The translations under genes were made by a program, and so were the position numbers. Below are positions 26,389-35,958 of a stretch of 64,000 bases of DNA, one piece after another. Source of the DNA: an uncultured Clostridia bacterium (lineage in GTDB: Bacteria; Bacillota; Clostridia; Oscillospirales; Acutalibacteraceae); NCBI GenBank assembly GCA_945874765.1, contig CAMCHQ010000001.1:1-64000 (forward strand), in the 5' to 3' direction. Within the stretch, counting starts at the first letter, position 1; every line of letters begins with the position of its first letter. Below the pieces are notes generated by a model, which was not told the DNA's origin, did not search any database, and was given only the letters and a program-made list of their open reading frames with translations.

Positions 26389-29300
26389 TTATGCATTATT
26401 TTGATTGATCACAACAAGCTCTGAATATGCAGTATGTGGCTGACCTGAAGCGTCGGTATATGTTACATAAGCAACTGCGCCTACGCAAAGGTCGGTGTAA
26501 GCTTTAGAAGAATAAACATTAATAACATACTGGTTAGTATCCTTAACATAATTCTTAGCAATAAACTTACGTGCATTTGCCTTTTCGCCTGTATAATTTT
26601 CGATCTTACGTACTGCATCAGGGTTGTTTACTGACGATGTCTTCATAAGAACACCCTTTTCGACAACTGTGCAATCTTCAGGCACATTGAATGAACCTAC
26701 AACTGTAATTGTCTTTTCAATTGGGTTGTTGTAGCTGAGGCTTTCAACAGTAGCAACTGCACTGAATGCATCATCATTGTTTGCACAAGAGATTGAAATA
26801 TTACGGGTAGCTCTGAATGTATATGTCGGACCGTAAGCAACAACCTTGCCGTCAACATACCACTTAGTATTAGCCGAGCCGTTTTTAGCAGTAACAGTTA
26901 CCTTTTGATCCCAGTAAGCTGATGTTACACTTGCCGAGCAAGAATCGTCAGTTGTGATTGTATAGCTGTTTGCAATATCATAAAGTGTTTCAATAGTAAG
27001 GTCGCCGTTGATATCAAGAGAAATATTGGCATTTTCCTTATACTCAACACCGTTAATCTTGAAGCCGACAATTTTATAGAATGTTAAATCAATTGCATTA
27101 AGCTCTACACCGCCAACCCTTACGCACTTATTATTAACATCAACTGAAACATTAAGATTTGCAGTACCGTCTTTAAGTTCAACATACATATTGTCAACTA
27201 CTCTGTTATTTCTGTCCTTAAGAGAAACAACAGCATTGTTTTCCTTAGTATCCTTTGCCTTAACAGCATAAACATAATAGTTTGCGTTGGCATATGTGAT
27301 ACCTGTAAGTGAAGTTACGGAAGAACCGACTTTTTCTTCATTATTATTAACATTTCTAACCCACTTTTGAACGGTATAACCGTCGCCGAGATTAGAATCA
27401 AAAGTAAATTCTTCGCCGTATTTGTGTTCGATAGTTTCTGTAGGAGTAGCCGGAACTACGTCATCAATTACTGTATAAAGATTGATTGTATATTGATTGA
27501 GAACAAGACGAGTATTATAAGCTGTTTCGATAGCCTTAGTCATAGCGTCAAGTTCGGTCTGACTTTTAGCATTTTCACTCTTGTTATTATCAAGAACAGA
27601 TTTAAGTTCATTTCTTGATTCTTCTGTATACTTTGCAGTATTCTTAATAGCATCGTCAGCCTTAGTAACAGCTGCGTTGTAAGCATCCTTGTTAAGATTA
27701 ATTTCAGTCTTTGTATAACCGCAAACTGTACATTTTTTTGTTGTTACACCGTCAACTGTAGTAGGATCACCGAATGAACAGTCAACATTTTCAAATGTTT
27801 CATAATAAGTTGTATCTTTTTGCGGAACAGTTGATTCACTGCAATTATCAGACCAAGTGTACACACGGTGAGTACCGTTGTTGTTTGAACCGATTTCTGT
27901 GTTTGAAGGAACTATGCCGGCAAGTGTAGAACCGGCAGGAATTTTCTTAGTTGTAACATCACCATTATCAAATGAGAAGTTAACAGTGATTGTTTTAGTT
28001 TTAAGATTTGTTACAGCATTAATATAATCCGAATATGCTTCTTTAATAGCTGATGCAGTTGAAGATACTTTAGAGTCTACATTGCTGTCATTTGCATCGC
28101 TAAATGTTGAATTAAGATTCAAACTGATAAGTTTGTTAACAGCTACCAAATAAGCTCTAACAGTTGAATCAGTATATTTCCACTGAGCCGGATAAACCTC
28201 ATTATAAAGGCCCTTAAATGTATATGACTTGCCAGTTTCAGAAACAGTTGCAGTTGCACTATTATTCAAAATATCATAAACAGGCTTGTAATTAATAACA
28301 TATACATCATTAGTTGGAGAGGATGTGTCAAGACGGTTTTTCCATCCCCAGTCATCATTTCTATGAGCAATGCTAAACTGAATATTTGAATTAGAATAAT
28401 GCTCATAATAAGTGTCAGTATTACCGGTACCTGTATAATACAATGTATTTGTCCACCAATAATGACCATTATTTGTAGGAAAGCCTGTATTCGTGCCAAA
28501 ATTAAACTCAGTAGATGCTACTGTACCTTTTGAGCCCTGATTTGAGGTGGTATTTTGAAGGACTTTATTTGTAGTAACATCAAAAATATTGCTATCCCTA
28601 TTTCCATAATGATAACCGGACCAGTTAGAATTAAACTTAAATGGAGCAGTGCCGCTATAAGTGCCACCTACAAGAATTACATTTTTTTTAGCGCCAGGCC
28701 ATAATTCCGCAATAGCAGGATAAGCCGGGGTATTAACACCATCATATGCTAAAACAGTATATCTTGAAATAGCAGTTGTTTTATTCATATAGTTATCATT
28801 ATTATTGCTAGAAAAAGATGTAGTTTTACTGCCATATAATACATTTTTATACATACTGGTCGGAACATCAAAAGTAACATTATTACCGGTATAATAAGCT
28901 TTGCCATTAATTGTTTCAGGTGATGCATTATTTGCTGTATCAGAATTTAAGTTATTAATAATTGACTCATATTCTTTATTAATATCATTTTCTTCTGTCT
29001 TCTTATTAATATCAGCAACAGTATTTTGGTTACTTGTTGAGTAGATACGAAAGTCTGCAAGATAACCCTTATAGTTCTTATCGGGACTAAACAAAGTAGT
29101 ACCAAGAAGAAGTGTACCGTCATCAAAAAGGTCCTTATACCACTGGTCAGTAATATGCGGAGAAGTCATTGAAGCCTTTTCTTCGCCGTTACGATATACT
29201 TTATAACCTTGACCTGAAATAACGATTTTATAATCAACCCACTGGTTACCTAAAGTATCACTTGCATATACTGTCGAACCGTAATCAGCACTGCCTGGAG

Positions 29301-30900
29301 TACCTGAAGAAATACCGCGGCACAAACCGTCAAGAAGGAACATATAAGCTGTGTCATAGTGAGAATAATTTGTTTTATCCTCAGTCAAACTGCCGGGAGT
29401 AGCGTTAGGAGTTTCAGTAAGAGTGAAGAAACCGGTGTAACCGCTTGTACCGTCGTTAAGTTCATCATATGCCTTGAAAGTAATAGTCATACCGTCGTTA
29501 ATATTGAAGTTATACTTACTCATCATATCAGCAGTTCCAACCTTGGCATAAATAGGGTTTGAACCTGAAGTATTATTTACAGTTGCATCAAAATGAACTG
29601 CATTTTTAACGCCGTTGAACTCTTTAACATAAGAAACGCCACCGTTAGGGATTGAAAGAGTGTAGCCGTGACCGGTAGTATCGGCAGTAGTATCAGACGA
29701 AGTAAAGTAACGGGCAACAAGGGCACCCTCAGACTCAGACGCACCGCCATATGCTTCATTAAGAGCAGTATACTCTGCTGAAGTAATAGTAGTTACAGCA
29801 CCGTGACGAGGTGAACATTCATTAATGTTGGTAGTAACTTCCTTAGAGCCCTGCTCAGCGCCTGTCATAAATTCATCTATAGAACCAGCTACATACATTG
29901 CAAACTTACCGGCTGAACCGGCGCCACCGTTTTCAGTATATCTGTCAGCAATAAGAGTCCACTTACCGTCAGCTCTCTTATAAAGTTCCGGACCTTCAAG
30001 ACCCGAATACCTCGAATCAACAAACTTTGTACCTGTCTTACCTTTGAAACCATCAAGTGAATCAGCCTTTACAAAGTAAAGCTGTTTTTCAGACTCTCTC
30101 TTATATACCATATAGTATTTTGAGTTTGAACTGTCATAAACGATATCAGCGTCGATAGTATTCTGCCCGCTTTCGCTGAACAAAGTGTTAGGACGAACAC
30201 CTGCACCGTCAAGTGGCCTCTCACCAAGAGAATCTTGATAAAATGTCTTAAAATCACGAGTATAAGCACAAAGGATAGTTGAGCTCTGATACAAAGGACC
30301 TGACCAATAAATCATATACATATTGGTATCGTAGTCATATGTAACTTCAGGAGCCCAAGCAACATAGTCGCCGTTGATTTTACCGTTTGAATAATAGGTA
30401 TCGCCAAACATACCCGAAGTTTCAATAATCCAAGGAGAAACCTTGTCAGCCTTTGACAAATCGTTAACATCCCAAACAAGAATCTTTGAGTTGTTATAGC
30501 TGCCGCCGTTTTCACCTACACGAAGGTCGGTTGCAACAATATAATAACCTGCTTCATTATTTGGTTTTTTAATAATGAATGGGTCACGAACACCTTTTGT
30601 ATGAGGCATACCGGTCTTATTCGTCCAAGTGATTGTACCTGAAGTTTTGTCATTTGTAAGAATAGGCGAATTGCCATTAAGTGAAGTGAAATTAACTCCG
30701 TCTTTTGAAAGTGCAAATCTTACTCTTTGGTTTACAGCATCGGCAGTATTATCATCACCGGTAAAGTAAGCAAAAAGATAAGAATCTCTGACATCTGTAT
30801 CAGCAGCAGATGCATTGATTGCAAAAGCAGGTACGCTTGTTACAACCATCATAACTGCAAGAAACAAAGATACAATTTTTTTAGAAATCTTAAATTTCAT
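26389..30900 (-). CDS. Large secreted GH43-like glycoside hydrolase with LamG-type domain
   Basis: 1503 residues. Signal peptide at 1-32 (basic start, hydrophobic core, ASA cleavage region). Residues about 38-390 resemble a GH43 five-bladed propeller: FAYFTGDD, GVRDPFII with a candidate catalytic Asp, VAWAPEVTYD, DADIVYDSSNSKYYMVY, and LEGPELYKRADGKW with a candidate acid Glu. Residues about 395-640 look like a LamG/concanavalin sugar-binding fold (DYKIVISGQGYKVYRNGE, GYLADFRIYS). About 640-980 is not recognised. Then a short Cys segment (CTVCGY), a FIVAR-like helical stretch (about 1090-1150) and Ig-like repeats. No dockerin, LPXTG or SLH anchor is visible. Likely cleaves arabino- or xylo-oligosaccharide side chains outside the cell; specificity is not determinable. 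Confidence 0.85.
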   Translation of the reverse strand: MKFKISKKIVSLFLAVMMVVTSVPAFAINASAADTDVRDSYLFAYFTGDDNTADAVNQRVRFALSKDGVNFTSLNGNSPILTNDKTSGTITWTNKTGMPHTKGVRDPFIIKKPNNEAGYYIVATDLRVGENGGSYNNSKILVWDVNDLSKADKVSPWIIETSGMFGDTYYSNGKINGDYVAWAPEVTYDYDTNMYMIYWSGPLYQSSTILCAYTRDFKTFYQDSLGERPLDGAGVRPNTLFSESGQNTIDADIVYDSSNSKYYMVYKRESEKQLYFVKADSLDGFKGKTGTKFVDSRYSGLEGPELYKRADGKWTLIADRYTENGGAGSAGKFAMYVAGSIDEFMTGAEQGSKEVTTNINECSPRHGAVTTITSAEYTALNEAYGGASESEGALVARYFTSSDTTADTTGHGYTLSIPNGGVSYVKEFNGVKNAVHFDATVNNTSGSNPIYAKVGTADMMSKYNFNINDGMTITFKAYDELNDGTSGYTGFFTLTETPNATPGSLTEDKTNYSHYDTAYMFLLDGLCRGISSGTPGSADYGSTVYASDTLGNQWVDYKIVISGQGYKVYRNGEEKASMTSPHITDQWYKDLFDDGTLLLGTTLFSPDKNYKGYLADFRIYSTSNQNTVADINKKTEENDINKEYESIINNLNSDTANNASPETINGKAYYTGNNVTFDVPTSMYKNVLYGSKTTSFSSNNNDNYMNKTTAISRYTVLAYDGVNTPAYPAIAELWPGAKKNVILVGGTYSGTAPFKFNSNWSGYHYGNRDSNIFDVTTNKVLQNTTSNQGSKGTVASTEFNFGTNTGFPTNNGHYWWTNTLYYTGTGNTDTYYEHYSNSNIQFSIAHRNDDWGWKNRLDTSSPTNDVYVINYKPVYDILNNSATATVSETGKSYTFKGLYNEVYPAQWKYTDSTVRAYLVAVNKLISLNLNSTFSDANDSNVDSKVSSTASAIKEAYSDYINAVTNLKTKTITVNFSFDNGDVTTKKIPAGSTLAGIVPSNTEIGSNNNGTHRVYTWSDNCSESTVPQKDTTYYETFENVDCSFGDPTTVDGVTTKKCTVCGYTKTEINLNKDAYNAAVTKADDAIKNTAKYTEESRNELKSVLDNNKSENAKSQTELDAMTKAIETAYNTRLVLNQYTINLYTVIDDVVPATPTETIEHKYGEEFTFDSNLGDGYTVQKWVRNVNNNEEKVGSSVTSLTGITYANANYYVYAVKAKDTKENNAVVSLKDRNNRVVDNMYVELKDGTANLNVSVDVNNKCVRVGGVELNAIDLTFYKIVGFKINGVEYKENANISLDINGDLTIETLYDIANSYTITTDDSCSASVTSAYWDQKVTVTAKNGSANTKWYVDGKVVAYGPTYTFRATRNISISCANNDDAFSAVATVESLSYNNPIEKTITVVGSFNVPEDCTVVEKGVLMKTSSVNNPDAVRKIENYTGEKANARKFIAKNYVKDTNQYVINVYSSKAYTDLCVGAVAYVTYTDASGQPHTAYSELVVINQNNA

Positions 30901-31000
30901 TTTTGAAATCTCCTTTCGCTATGTATTCCCACACAACCAAAATTACCGCACAAATTTAATTTTGGCAATATCTATAGCAATACATTCTAAAATCGTATAT

Positions 31001-31029
31001 AGTTTAATACAATTAACATAATTTGTCAA
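31001..31029 (-). promoter_or_regulatory. Promoter of the secreted GH43-like gene
   Basis: TTGACA (31029-31024), 17 bases, TAAACT (31006-31001) on the minus strand, giving a leader of about 95 bases; AAAGGAG precedes the ATG at 30900. Confidence 0.6.
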
Positions 31030-31129
31030 TAAACTTTAACTGTTTTTTTTAAGTTTATATATATATTTAGAGATAAGGCTAAGAAATCGGACAAGATATT
31101 GTAAAATAATGAGATAAACGGTTAATATA

Positions 31130-32185
31130 TTACATTTTTTTAAGAATTGCGTAGTCCTTAGCATTTACATATCCGTCGTTATTAACATCGGCTATACTCA
31201 AATTTTGGTTTAATGCATCAATAAAAAGCATTGATTGAGTATCGGAGCAATTAACGCATTTCAATACGAGAATATCATAATTACCGGAAATAAAATCCTG
31301 TTCCAAGCAAGAGGCAACATACGAGTGATTTTCAATACAAGTATAATTAAAATTAACAACATAGCTGCCTATTCTTGACGAAAGCTTAAATTTAGTTGAA
31401 AGGTAATATCTTTTACCGGCTTTAAGAGTAGTTGATATTTTAAAATTAAGGTCATTACCTACATCGTCATTATAGCAAATGGCTGACTTTTTCATTTCGT
31501 TATAATTTGAATTATAAGTGTACGAATTATAATCATAAATTAAACCCTCTGTATCGGATTTTGAAGAAGAATAAAATGTAATATTACAATCCGTCTTAGG
31601 AACAAAGGACCAATAGTATTGCTTTTTATTTGCATTTATATTAACCGTTTGAGAATTGCCTACAAATTCTGTTGTAAAAGGAATATAATTTTTCAAGCAC
31701 CAGCTTTGAGCAAAGCTTACTGAGGAGCAAACACATTCAAAATCGGATTTAACAAGCATTTTTGAATTCAAACCGAAAGCGTAATTGCCTATTGAAGTTA
31801 CATTATCGGAAATTTCAAGTTTATTAAGGTTATCGTTGCCTGCGAAAGCAGAATTACCTATTGAAACAACCGTATCGGGAATTTGAACATCAAGCAAATT
31901 ATCCATTCTTGAAAATGCCAAATCACTTATTTTAGTAACTCCGTTATGAATTATAATATGCTTAATTGATGATTTATAAGAAAACCAAGGGTTTTTAGAA
32001 AAGTTAGCCTCAGTTCTGTCAATCATGACATCATCGCTGAAAATTTCAAGAGTATCCGTATCGCTTGTATATTTATATGTACCGTTAATATCGGTATCAT
32101 CGCCGAAAGCTATCAGTGAAAAAACGGAAAGGCAAACGGCAAATGCAAGAAAAGGACAAAGAATTTTAATCAACTTGTTTTTCAC
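31130..32185 (-). CDS. Secreted leucine-rich-repeat protein ending in half a dockerin
   Basis: 351 residues. A signal peptide (about 1-28, LCPFLAFAVCLSVFSLIAFG) is followed by BspA-type leucine-rich repeats (about 75-150: IPDTVVSIGNSAFAGNDNL and similar), a beta-rich segment (about 165-290) and a C-terminal DVNNDGYVNAKDYAILKK, one calcium-binding dockerin repeat. Normal dockerins have two such repeats over 60-70 residues; here the protein stops right after the first. GTG start with AAGGGG upstream, overlapping the WYL gene stop by 4 bases. Possibly a surface or scaffold-associated adhesin; function unknown. Confidence 0.82.
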   Translation of the reverse strand: MKNKLIKILCPFLAFAVCLSVFSLIAFGDDTDINGTYKYTSDTDTLEIFSDDVMIDRTEANFSKNPWFSYKSSIKHIIIHNGVTKISDLAFSRMDNLLDVQIPDTVVSIGNSAFAGNDNLNKLEISDNVTSIGNYAFGLNSKMLVKSDFECVCSSVSFAQSWCLKNYIPFTTEFVGNSQTVNINANKKQYYWSFVPKTDCNITFYSSSKSDTEGLIYDYNSYTYNSNYNEMKKSAICYNDDVGNDLNFKISTTLKAGKRYYLSTKFKLSSRIGSYVVNFNYTCIENHSYVASCLEQDFISGNYDILVLKCVNCSDTQSMLFIDALNQNLSIADVNNDGYVNAKDYAILKKM

Positions 32186-33186
32186 AACTTTTTCCCCTTA
32201 TACATATTATATATAGTCTTAGCCTTGTCACGTACCATTTTAGCAAGCTTTTTGGGAGAAGTGACCTCTACGCCGTCGCCGTATTGCATAAGCCAAGAGA
32301 TAAAGCCGTCGGAGACGGTAGCGGTAACGGTAGTTTCAAAATGGCTGCCGTCAACAGCGGTTAGAGGGATATTTTTACCGAAGCGGTCGAGCATTTCCTC
32401 CTGAAGCTGAATATTACATTTAAGTGTAACCTTACATTCGTCACCCGAGAACATATTAAAGCGTTTTGAAACATAATCATGTTCGTCGAATTTATCCTTA
32501 TAAGGGCTGACCTCGCTGAAATGACGTGACGGTTCATCAAGAATTTCAAGTTTTTTCATTCTATCAATACGAAGATTCATAAGATTATCGTATTTTTGAT
32601 TATTGCAAACGAGATAATAATGGTCATCTTTCCAAATAAGGGCATAAGGAGAGACGGTAAAAGTTTTTTCGGTATGCTTTTTACGGTTTTGCACGTCAAC
32701 ACTACGTCTGCGATAAACAAACTTAACCTTTTTATTATCGGTAATTGCACTATTGAGGCGGTCGATAATAATATAAATTTCCTCATTATCACATTTAGCG
32801 CTTGAAGTATCGACATAGACCTGACTTTTCATAGTCTTAGCCTGCTCGACAGACACGAGTGTTTCAAGTTTAGATATAAGAGATTCTGTCTTTTTAGGAG
32901 TGATAAATCCTGCGCTTGAAACAGCGTCGATAAGAAGCATTACCTCAGGAATTTCAAAAGTTCTTGAAGCCATAAAGAAGCCACGTTTCGGGCTTTTGAC
33001 GGTGATAATATCGCAACCGATATCATTAAGTGCGGCAATATCGGCATAAATAGATTTACGTTCGCACTTAACGCCCTTTTCCTCAAGCATAGAGATTAAA
33101 TCGGTAGTTGACAAAGGGTGTTCATCATCGCTGTATTTTTCAAGAATGTTATAAATAAGCAAAGTTTTAAGCTTAGAATTTTGCAT
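32182..33186 (-). CDS. WYL-domain transcriptional regulator
   Basis: 334 residues. An N-terminal winged helix (about 1-70: STTDLISMLEEKGVKCERKSIYADIAAL) is followed by a WYL domain (about 150-240) with SPYALIWKDDHYYLVC, and a C-terminal WCX-type extension. WYL proteins sense small ligands or nucleic acid and regulate varied genes, sometimes in defence islands, but here the gene is inside a housekeeping run between a penicillin-binding protein and the leucine-rich-repeat protein. Target unknown; the overlap with the secreted protein gene suggests co-expression. Confidence 0.9.
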   Translation of the reverse strand: MQNSKLKTLLIYNILEKYSDDEHPLSTTDLISMLEEKGVKCERKSIYADIAALNDIGCDIITVKSPKRGFFMASRTFEIPEVMLLIDAVSSAGFITPKKTESLISKLETLVSVEQAKTMKSQVYVDTSSAKCDNEEIYIIIDRLNSAITDNKKVKFVYRRRSVDVQNRKKHTEKTFTVSPYALIWKDDHYYLVCNNQKYDNLMNLRIDRMKKLEILDEPSRHFSEVSPYKDKFDEHDYVSKRFNMFSGDECKVTLKCNIQLQEEMLDRFGKNIPLTAVDGSHFETTVTATVSDGFISWLMQYGDGVEVTSPKKLAKMVRDKAKTIYNMYKGKKL

Positions 33187-33222
33187 AACGTTATCCCCTA
33201 TTATTTAGTCAACAACATTATA

Positions 33223-34689
33223 CTACATATTATCAAGTTTTTCAACAATAGTCCTAAAAATAGGACAACAATCTTCTGCCCCACTCTTGCCGTTTTCACG
33301 CATAACAACAATTGTATATTTAGGTTCATCATACGGGAAAAAGCCGACAAACCAAGTATTAAGTTGCTCCTTGCCGTCAAGATATATACCGCTTTGAGCC
33401 GTTGCCGTTTTGCCCGATGTTTGAGATTTATAATCGGCATTAAAACCCGTACCGTTTTTGACAACATGTTTCATATATTTTCTAAGCAAAGAGCAGGTTT
33501 TTGCGGAAATTATTTGATTTTGAGAGGAACTTTTAATATTCAAAGTCGGTGAGTTATAATATCCGCCGTTTGCTATTGAAGATACAACGCTTGCAAAATG
33601 AGCAGGTGTATCGGTAAGTTTACCCTGACCGAAGCCCAAAAGAGCGAGTTGACCGTCGGATTTTAATTCATCAACATTCGGAAAAGAGGCCGAGGGCGCG
33701 GAAAAAGTATTATTATAAAGGTTAAAAGATTCGCCGAAACCGAGAGATTTTGAGAAGTTATAAAGTTTATCTTTACCGAGTTTAAGCGCCAAATTTACAA
33801 AATAGCAATTGCAGGAATTTGCAAGAGCCTGTTTGATATGCTGTTTGCCGTGTTTATGTTTATTTTGGCAATGAAAAACAGTATCACCGACCTTAATTTT
33901 GCTTTTACAGGTGTAAGATGGATTTATATTATTTTCAAGAGCACAAGCGGCAACAACGAGTTTAAATATTGAACCGACTGCATACGGTGACAATGAACGG
34001 TTAAAATAATCACCGCCGAGGCTGACAGAAGCCAATATTTGCGAGGTTTTTGTATCAAGCACGACAACGCTCCCTTTATCAAGACTTTTTGCACTGTCTT
34101 CGGCTATTTTTTGGATATTTTCGTCTATAGAAATTTTAATACCGTCTTTTGAATAATAATTTTTGTTTATAAGTCTGCCGTTATCGCCGTCAAGCACCCT
34201 ACCGAGAGCGTCAACACTATAATTTACCGACAAAGTACCGATTTTTTTGTCCGTATATTTTTCCAGACCGCCGCATGATTTATCAAGCAAATGACGGCAA
34301 AGCATATTTTCGTCATTTTCTTTAACGGTTTCAACAAGTCTTACATATTTTGTTTTAGCATATTTTTGAACAGGCAAAATGACAGGATACCCGTTTTTAA
34401 GTTCATTATTAATAGCTTTAACCGAATCTTTTGAATAAAGCAGTTTCAGCTCGCTCATAGCCTTTTCATTCGGCTTAATCACTGCATAAACGGATTTTGA
34501 ATTATTATTAAGCAGTTCACCGTTTCGAGAATAAATATTAGTAAAAAGCGTTGAAATATCAAGAGTTACGCTGTTATATGATTTATCTACTTTATAAGAA
34601 TTACTGAAATTAATATAGCCGCACCTGCCGAGTGCTATGCTTAGCAAAATCGCAAAAGCGACGCCTAATGAAATAATCCTTTTTTGCAT
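33223..34689 (-). CDS. Penicillin-binding protein, transpeptidase
   Basis: 488 residues, membrane-anchored D,D-transpeptidase that cross-links peptidoglycan outside the membrane. An N-terminal helix (about 5-22) is followed by a short linker domain and a transpeptidase domain with SxxK at S240-K243 (GSIFK), SxN at S292-N294 (SCN) and KTA at 427-429 in place of KTG/KSG. The length and order match the compact class B proteins (PbpA-like) of Clostridia. A hairpin that includes the ribosome site precedes it. It follows the U32 gene by 42 bases. Confidence 0.9.
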   Translation of the reverse strand: MQKRIISLGVAFAILLSIALGRCGYINFSNSYKVDKSYNSVTLDISTLFTNIYSRNGELLNNNSKSVYAVIKPNEKAMSELKLLYSKDSVKAINNELKNGYPVILPVQKYAKTKYVRLVETVKENDENMLCRHLLDKSCGGLEKYTDKKIGTLSVNYSVDALGRVLDGDNGRLINKNYYSKDGIKISIDENIQKIAEDSAKSLDKGSVVVLDTKTSQILASVSLGGDYFNRSLSPYAVGSIFKLVVAACALENNINPSYTCKSKIKVGDTVFHCQNKHKHGKQHIKQALANSCNCYFVNLALKLGKDKLYNFSKSLGFGESFNLYNNTFSAPSASFPNVDELKSDGQLALLGFGQGKLTDTPAHFASVVSSIANGGYYNSPTLNIKSSSQNQIISAKTCSLLRKYMKHVVKNGTGFNADYKSQTSGKTATAQSGIYLDGKEQLNTWFVGFFPYDEPKYTIVVMRENGKSGAEDCCPIFRTIVEKLDNM

Positions 34690-34693
34690 AAAA

Positions 34694-34726
34694 ATACCCC
34701 CTGTGTAAAGTTTTCACAAGGGGTAT
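34694..34726 (-). promoter_or_regulatory. Hairpin covering the ribosome site of the penicillin-binding protein gene
   Basis: ATACCCC/GGGGTAT outer stem (7 bp), one mismatch, TGTG/CACA inner stem and a 9-base loop, read on the minus strand. The 3' arm holds the AGGGGG ribosome site just before the ATG at 34689, and five T follow the stem. It could hide the ribosome site or act as a weak terminator after the U32 gene. Confidence 0.55.
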
Positions 34727-34731
34727 AAATT

Positions 34732-35958
34732 TTATTCAGTTCTTTGGCGCCGAAAAATAGCGTCAGGTGATACGGGAATATCGCATTTGAAAGAATAAGT
34801 ATTTGTAGCTTTATTTGCAACGTCAACCTTTTCATTGTCATCAAGATTATACAAATCCTCAACAATTAATTTATAAGGCTTCTTATCAGGTTCGACAACT
34901 TCAAGTTCATCACCCTCAAAAAACCTGTTGCGCTGGCTGACAGTAAGCCTGCCGTTTGAATAATATTTAAACAGAGCACAAACATCCCAATTTCTGATAT
35001 ATCCGCCGGTATCGGTAACCTGACCGTTTTCAATAGGGCCGAAATTAAAGCCGGTTGTATATTCACGGTGGCTCATTTTGTCCATTTCGTCAAGTATCCA
35101 CTTTGACGGCTTAAAATCATCAGTAGGATTTTTAAGATATTCGTCAATAGCGTTACGATAAGCATAAGTTACTATTGCCGTATAATACTCGCTTTTCGCC
35201 CTGCCTTCGATTTTAAACGAGTCAACACCCGCATTAACGAGTTCGGGAATATGCTCGATCATACAAAGGTCACGTGAATTAAATATGTAAGTACCGTTTT
35301 TTTCTTCATTTATCGGAAAATACTGACCCGGACGTGTTTCCTCAACAAGATGATATTTCCATCTGCAAGGCTGAGCACAATCTCCCCTGTTAGCGTCCCT
35401 GTGTGTCATATAATCCGACAAAATGCACCTGCCGGAAAAGCTCATACACATAGCGCCGTGAACAAAGACCTCAATCTCCAAATCGCTCGGAGTTTTATCA
35501 CGAATGGTTTTAATTTCATCAAGAGAAAGTTCACGGGCGGTAACGATACGGCTTGCACCCATTTCGTAAAGAGTATTTGCCGTTTGATAATTAACAATAC
35601 CGACCTGAGTTGACATATGAATATCAACATCGGGAGCATATTTTTTTGCCAAAGCCATTACGCCTATATCGGCAATAATAAATGCATCAATACCGATATC
35701 CTGCGCATATTTAAGGAAGTCGGGAAGTTTTTCTATTTCATCATTTCTCGGCAAAGTGTTACAGGTTAAATAAACCTTTTTACCGAGAGAATGAGCAAGC
35801 TCGACTGCACTTTTTAATTCGTCAGCACTGAAATTCGACGGATTCGTACGCATACCGAACATTTCGCCGGCAAGATATACTGCGTCAGCGCCGAATTTAA
35901 GTGCAAGTTTTAATCTTTCAAAATCACCGCAAGGTGAAAGTAATTCAATATTTCTCAT
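34732..35958 (-). CDS. U32-family protein, probable tRNA uridine hydroxylation (TrhP/YrrO type)
   Basis: 408 residues. The U32 signature region GDCAQPCRWKYHL is present, with upstream ELLSPCGDFERLKLALKFGADAVY at the N-terminus written here only in part (LSPCGDFERL, FGADAVYLAG) and FKIEGRAKSEYY. Members were annotated as collagenase-like peptidases, but E. coli YegQ and B. subtilis YrrN/YrrO are needed for 5-hydroxyuridine in tRNA, with prephenate as a co-substrate. The position directly after mltG (yrrL) matches the yrr cluster of Bacillus. The start overlaps the mltG stop by 1 base. Confidence 0.9.
   Translation of the reverse strand: MRNIELLSPCGDFERLKLALKFGADAVYLAGEMFGMRTNPSNFSADELKSAVELAHSLGKKVYLTCNTLPRNDEIEKLPDFLKYAQDIGIDAFIIADIGVMALAKKYAPDVDIHMSTQVGIVNYQTANTLYEMGASRIVTARELSLDEIKTIRDKTPSDLEIEVFVHGAMCMSFSGRCILSDYMTHRDANRGDCAQPCRWKYHLVEETRPGQYFPINEEKNGTYIFNSRDLCMIEHIPELVNAGVDSFKIEGRAKSEYYTAIVTYAYRNAIDEYLKNPTDDFKPSKWILDEMDKMSHREYTTGFNFGPIENGQVTDTGGYIRNWDVCALFKYYSNGRLTVSQRNRFFEGDELEVVEPDKKPYKLIVEDLYNLDDNEKVDVANKATNTYSFKCDIPVSPDAIFRRQRTE

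Noticed and set aside
31030-31129. Possible frameshifted second dockerin repeat after the leucine-rich-repeat gene
   Set aside because: None of the downstream frames encodes a D-x-N-x-D-G type repeat.
32182-33186. WYL regulator as the marker of a defence island
   Set aside because: Its neighbours are cell-wall and housekeeping genes; no nuclease, methylase or toxin gene lies close by.
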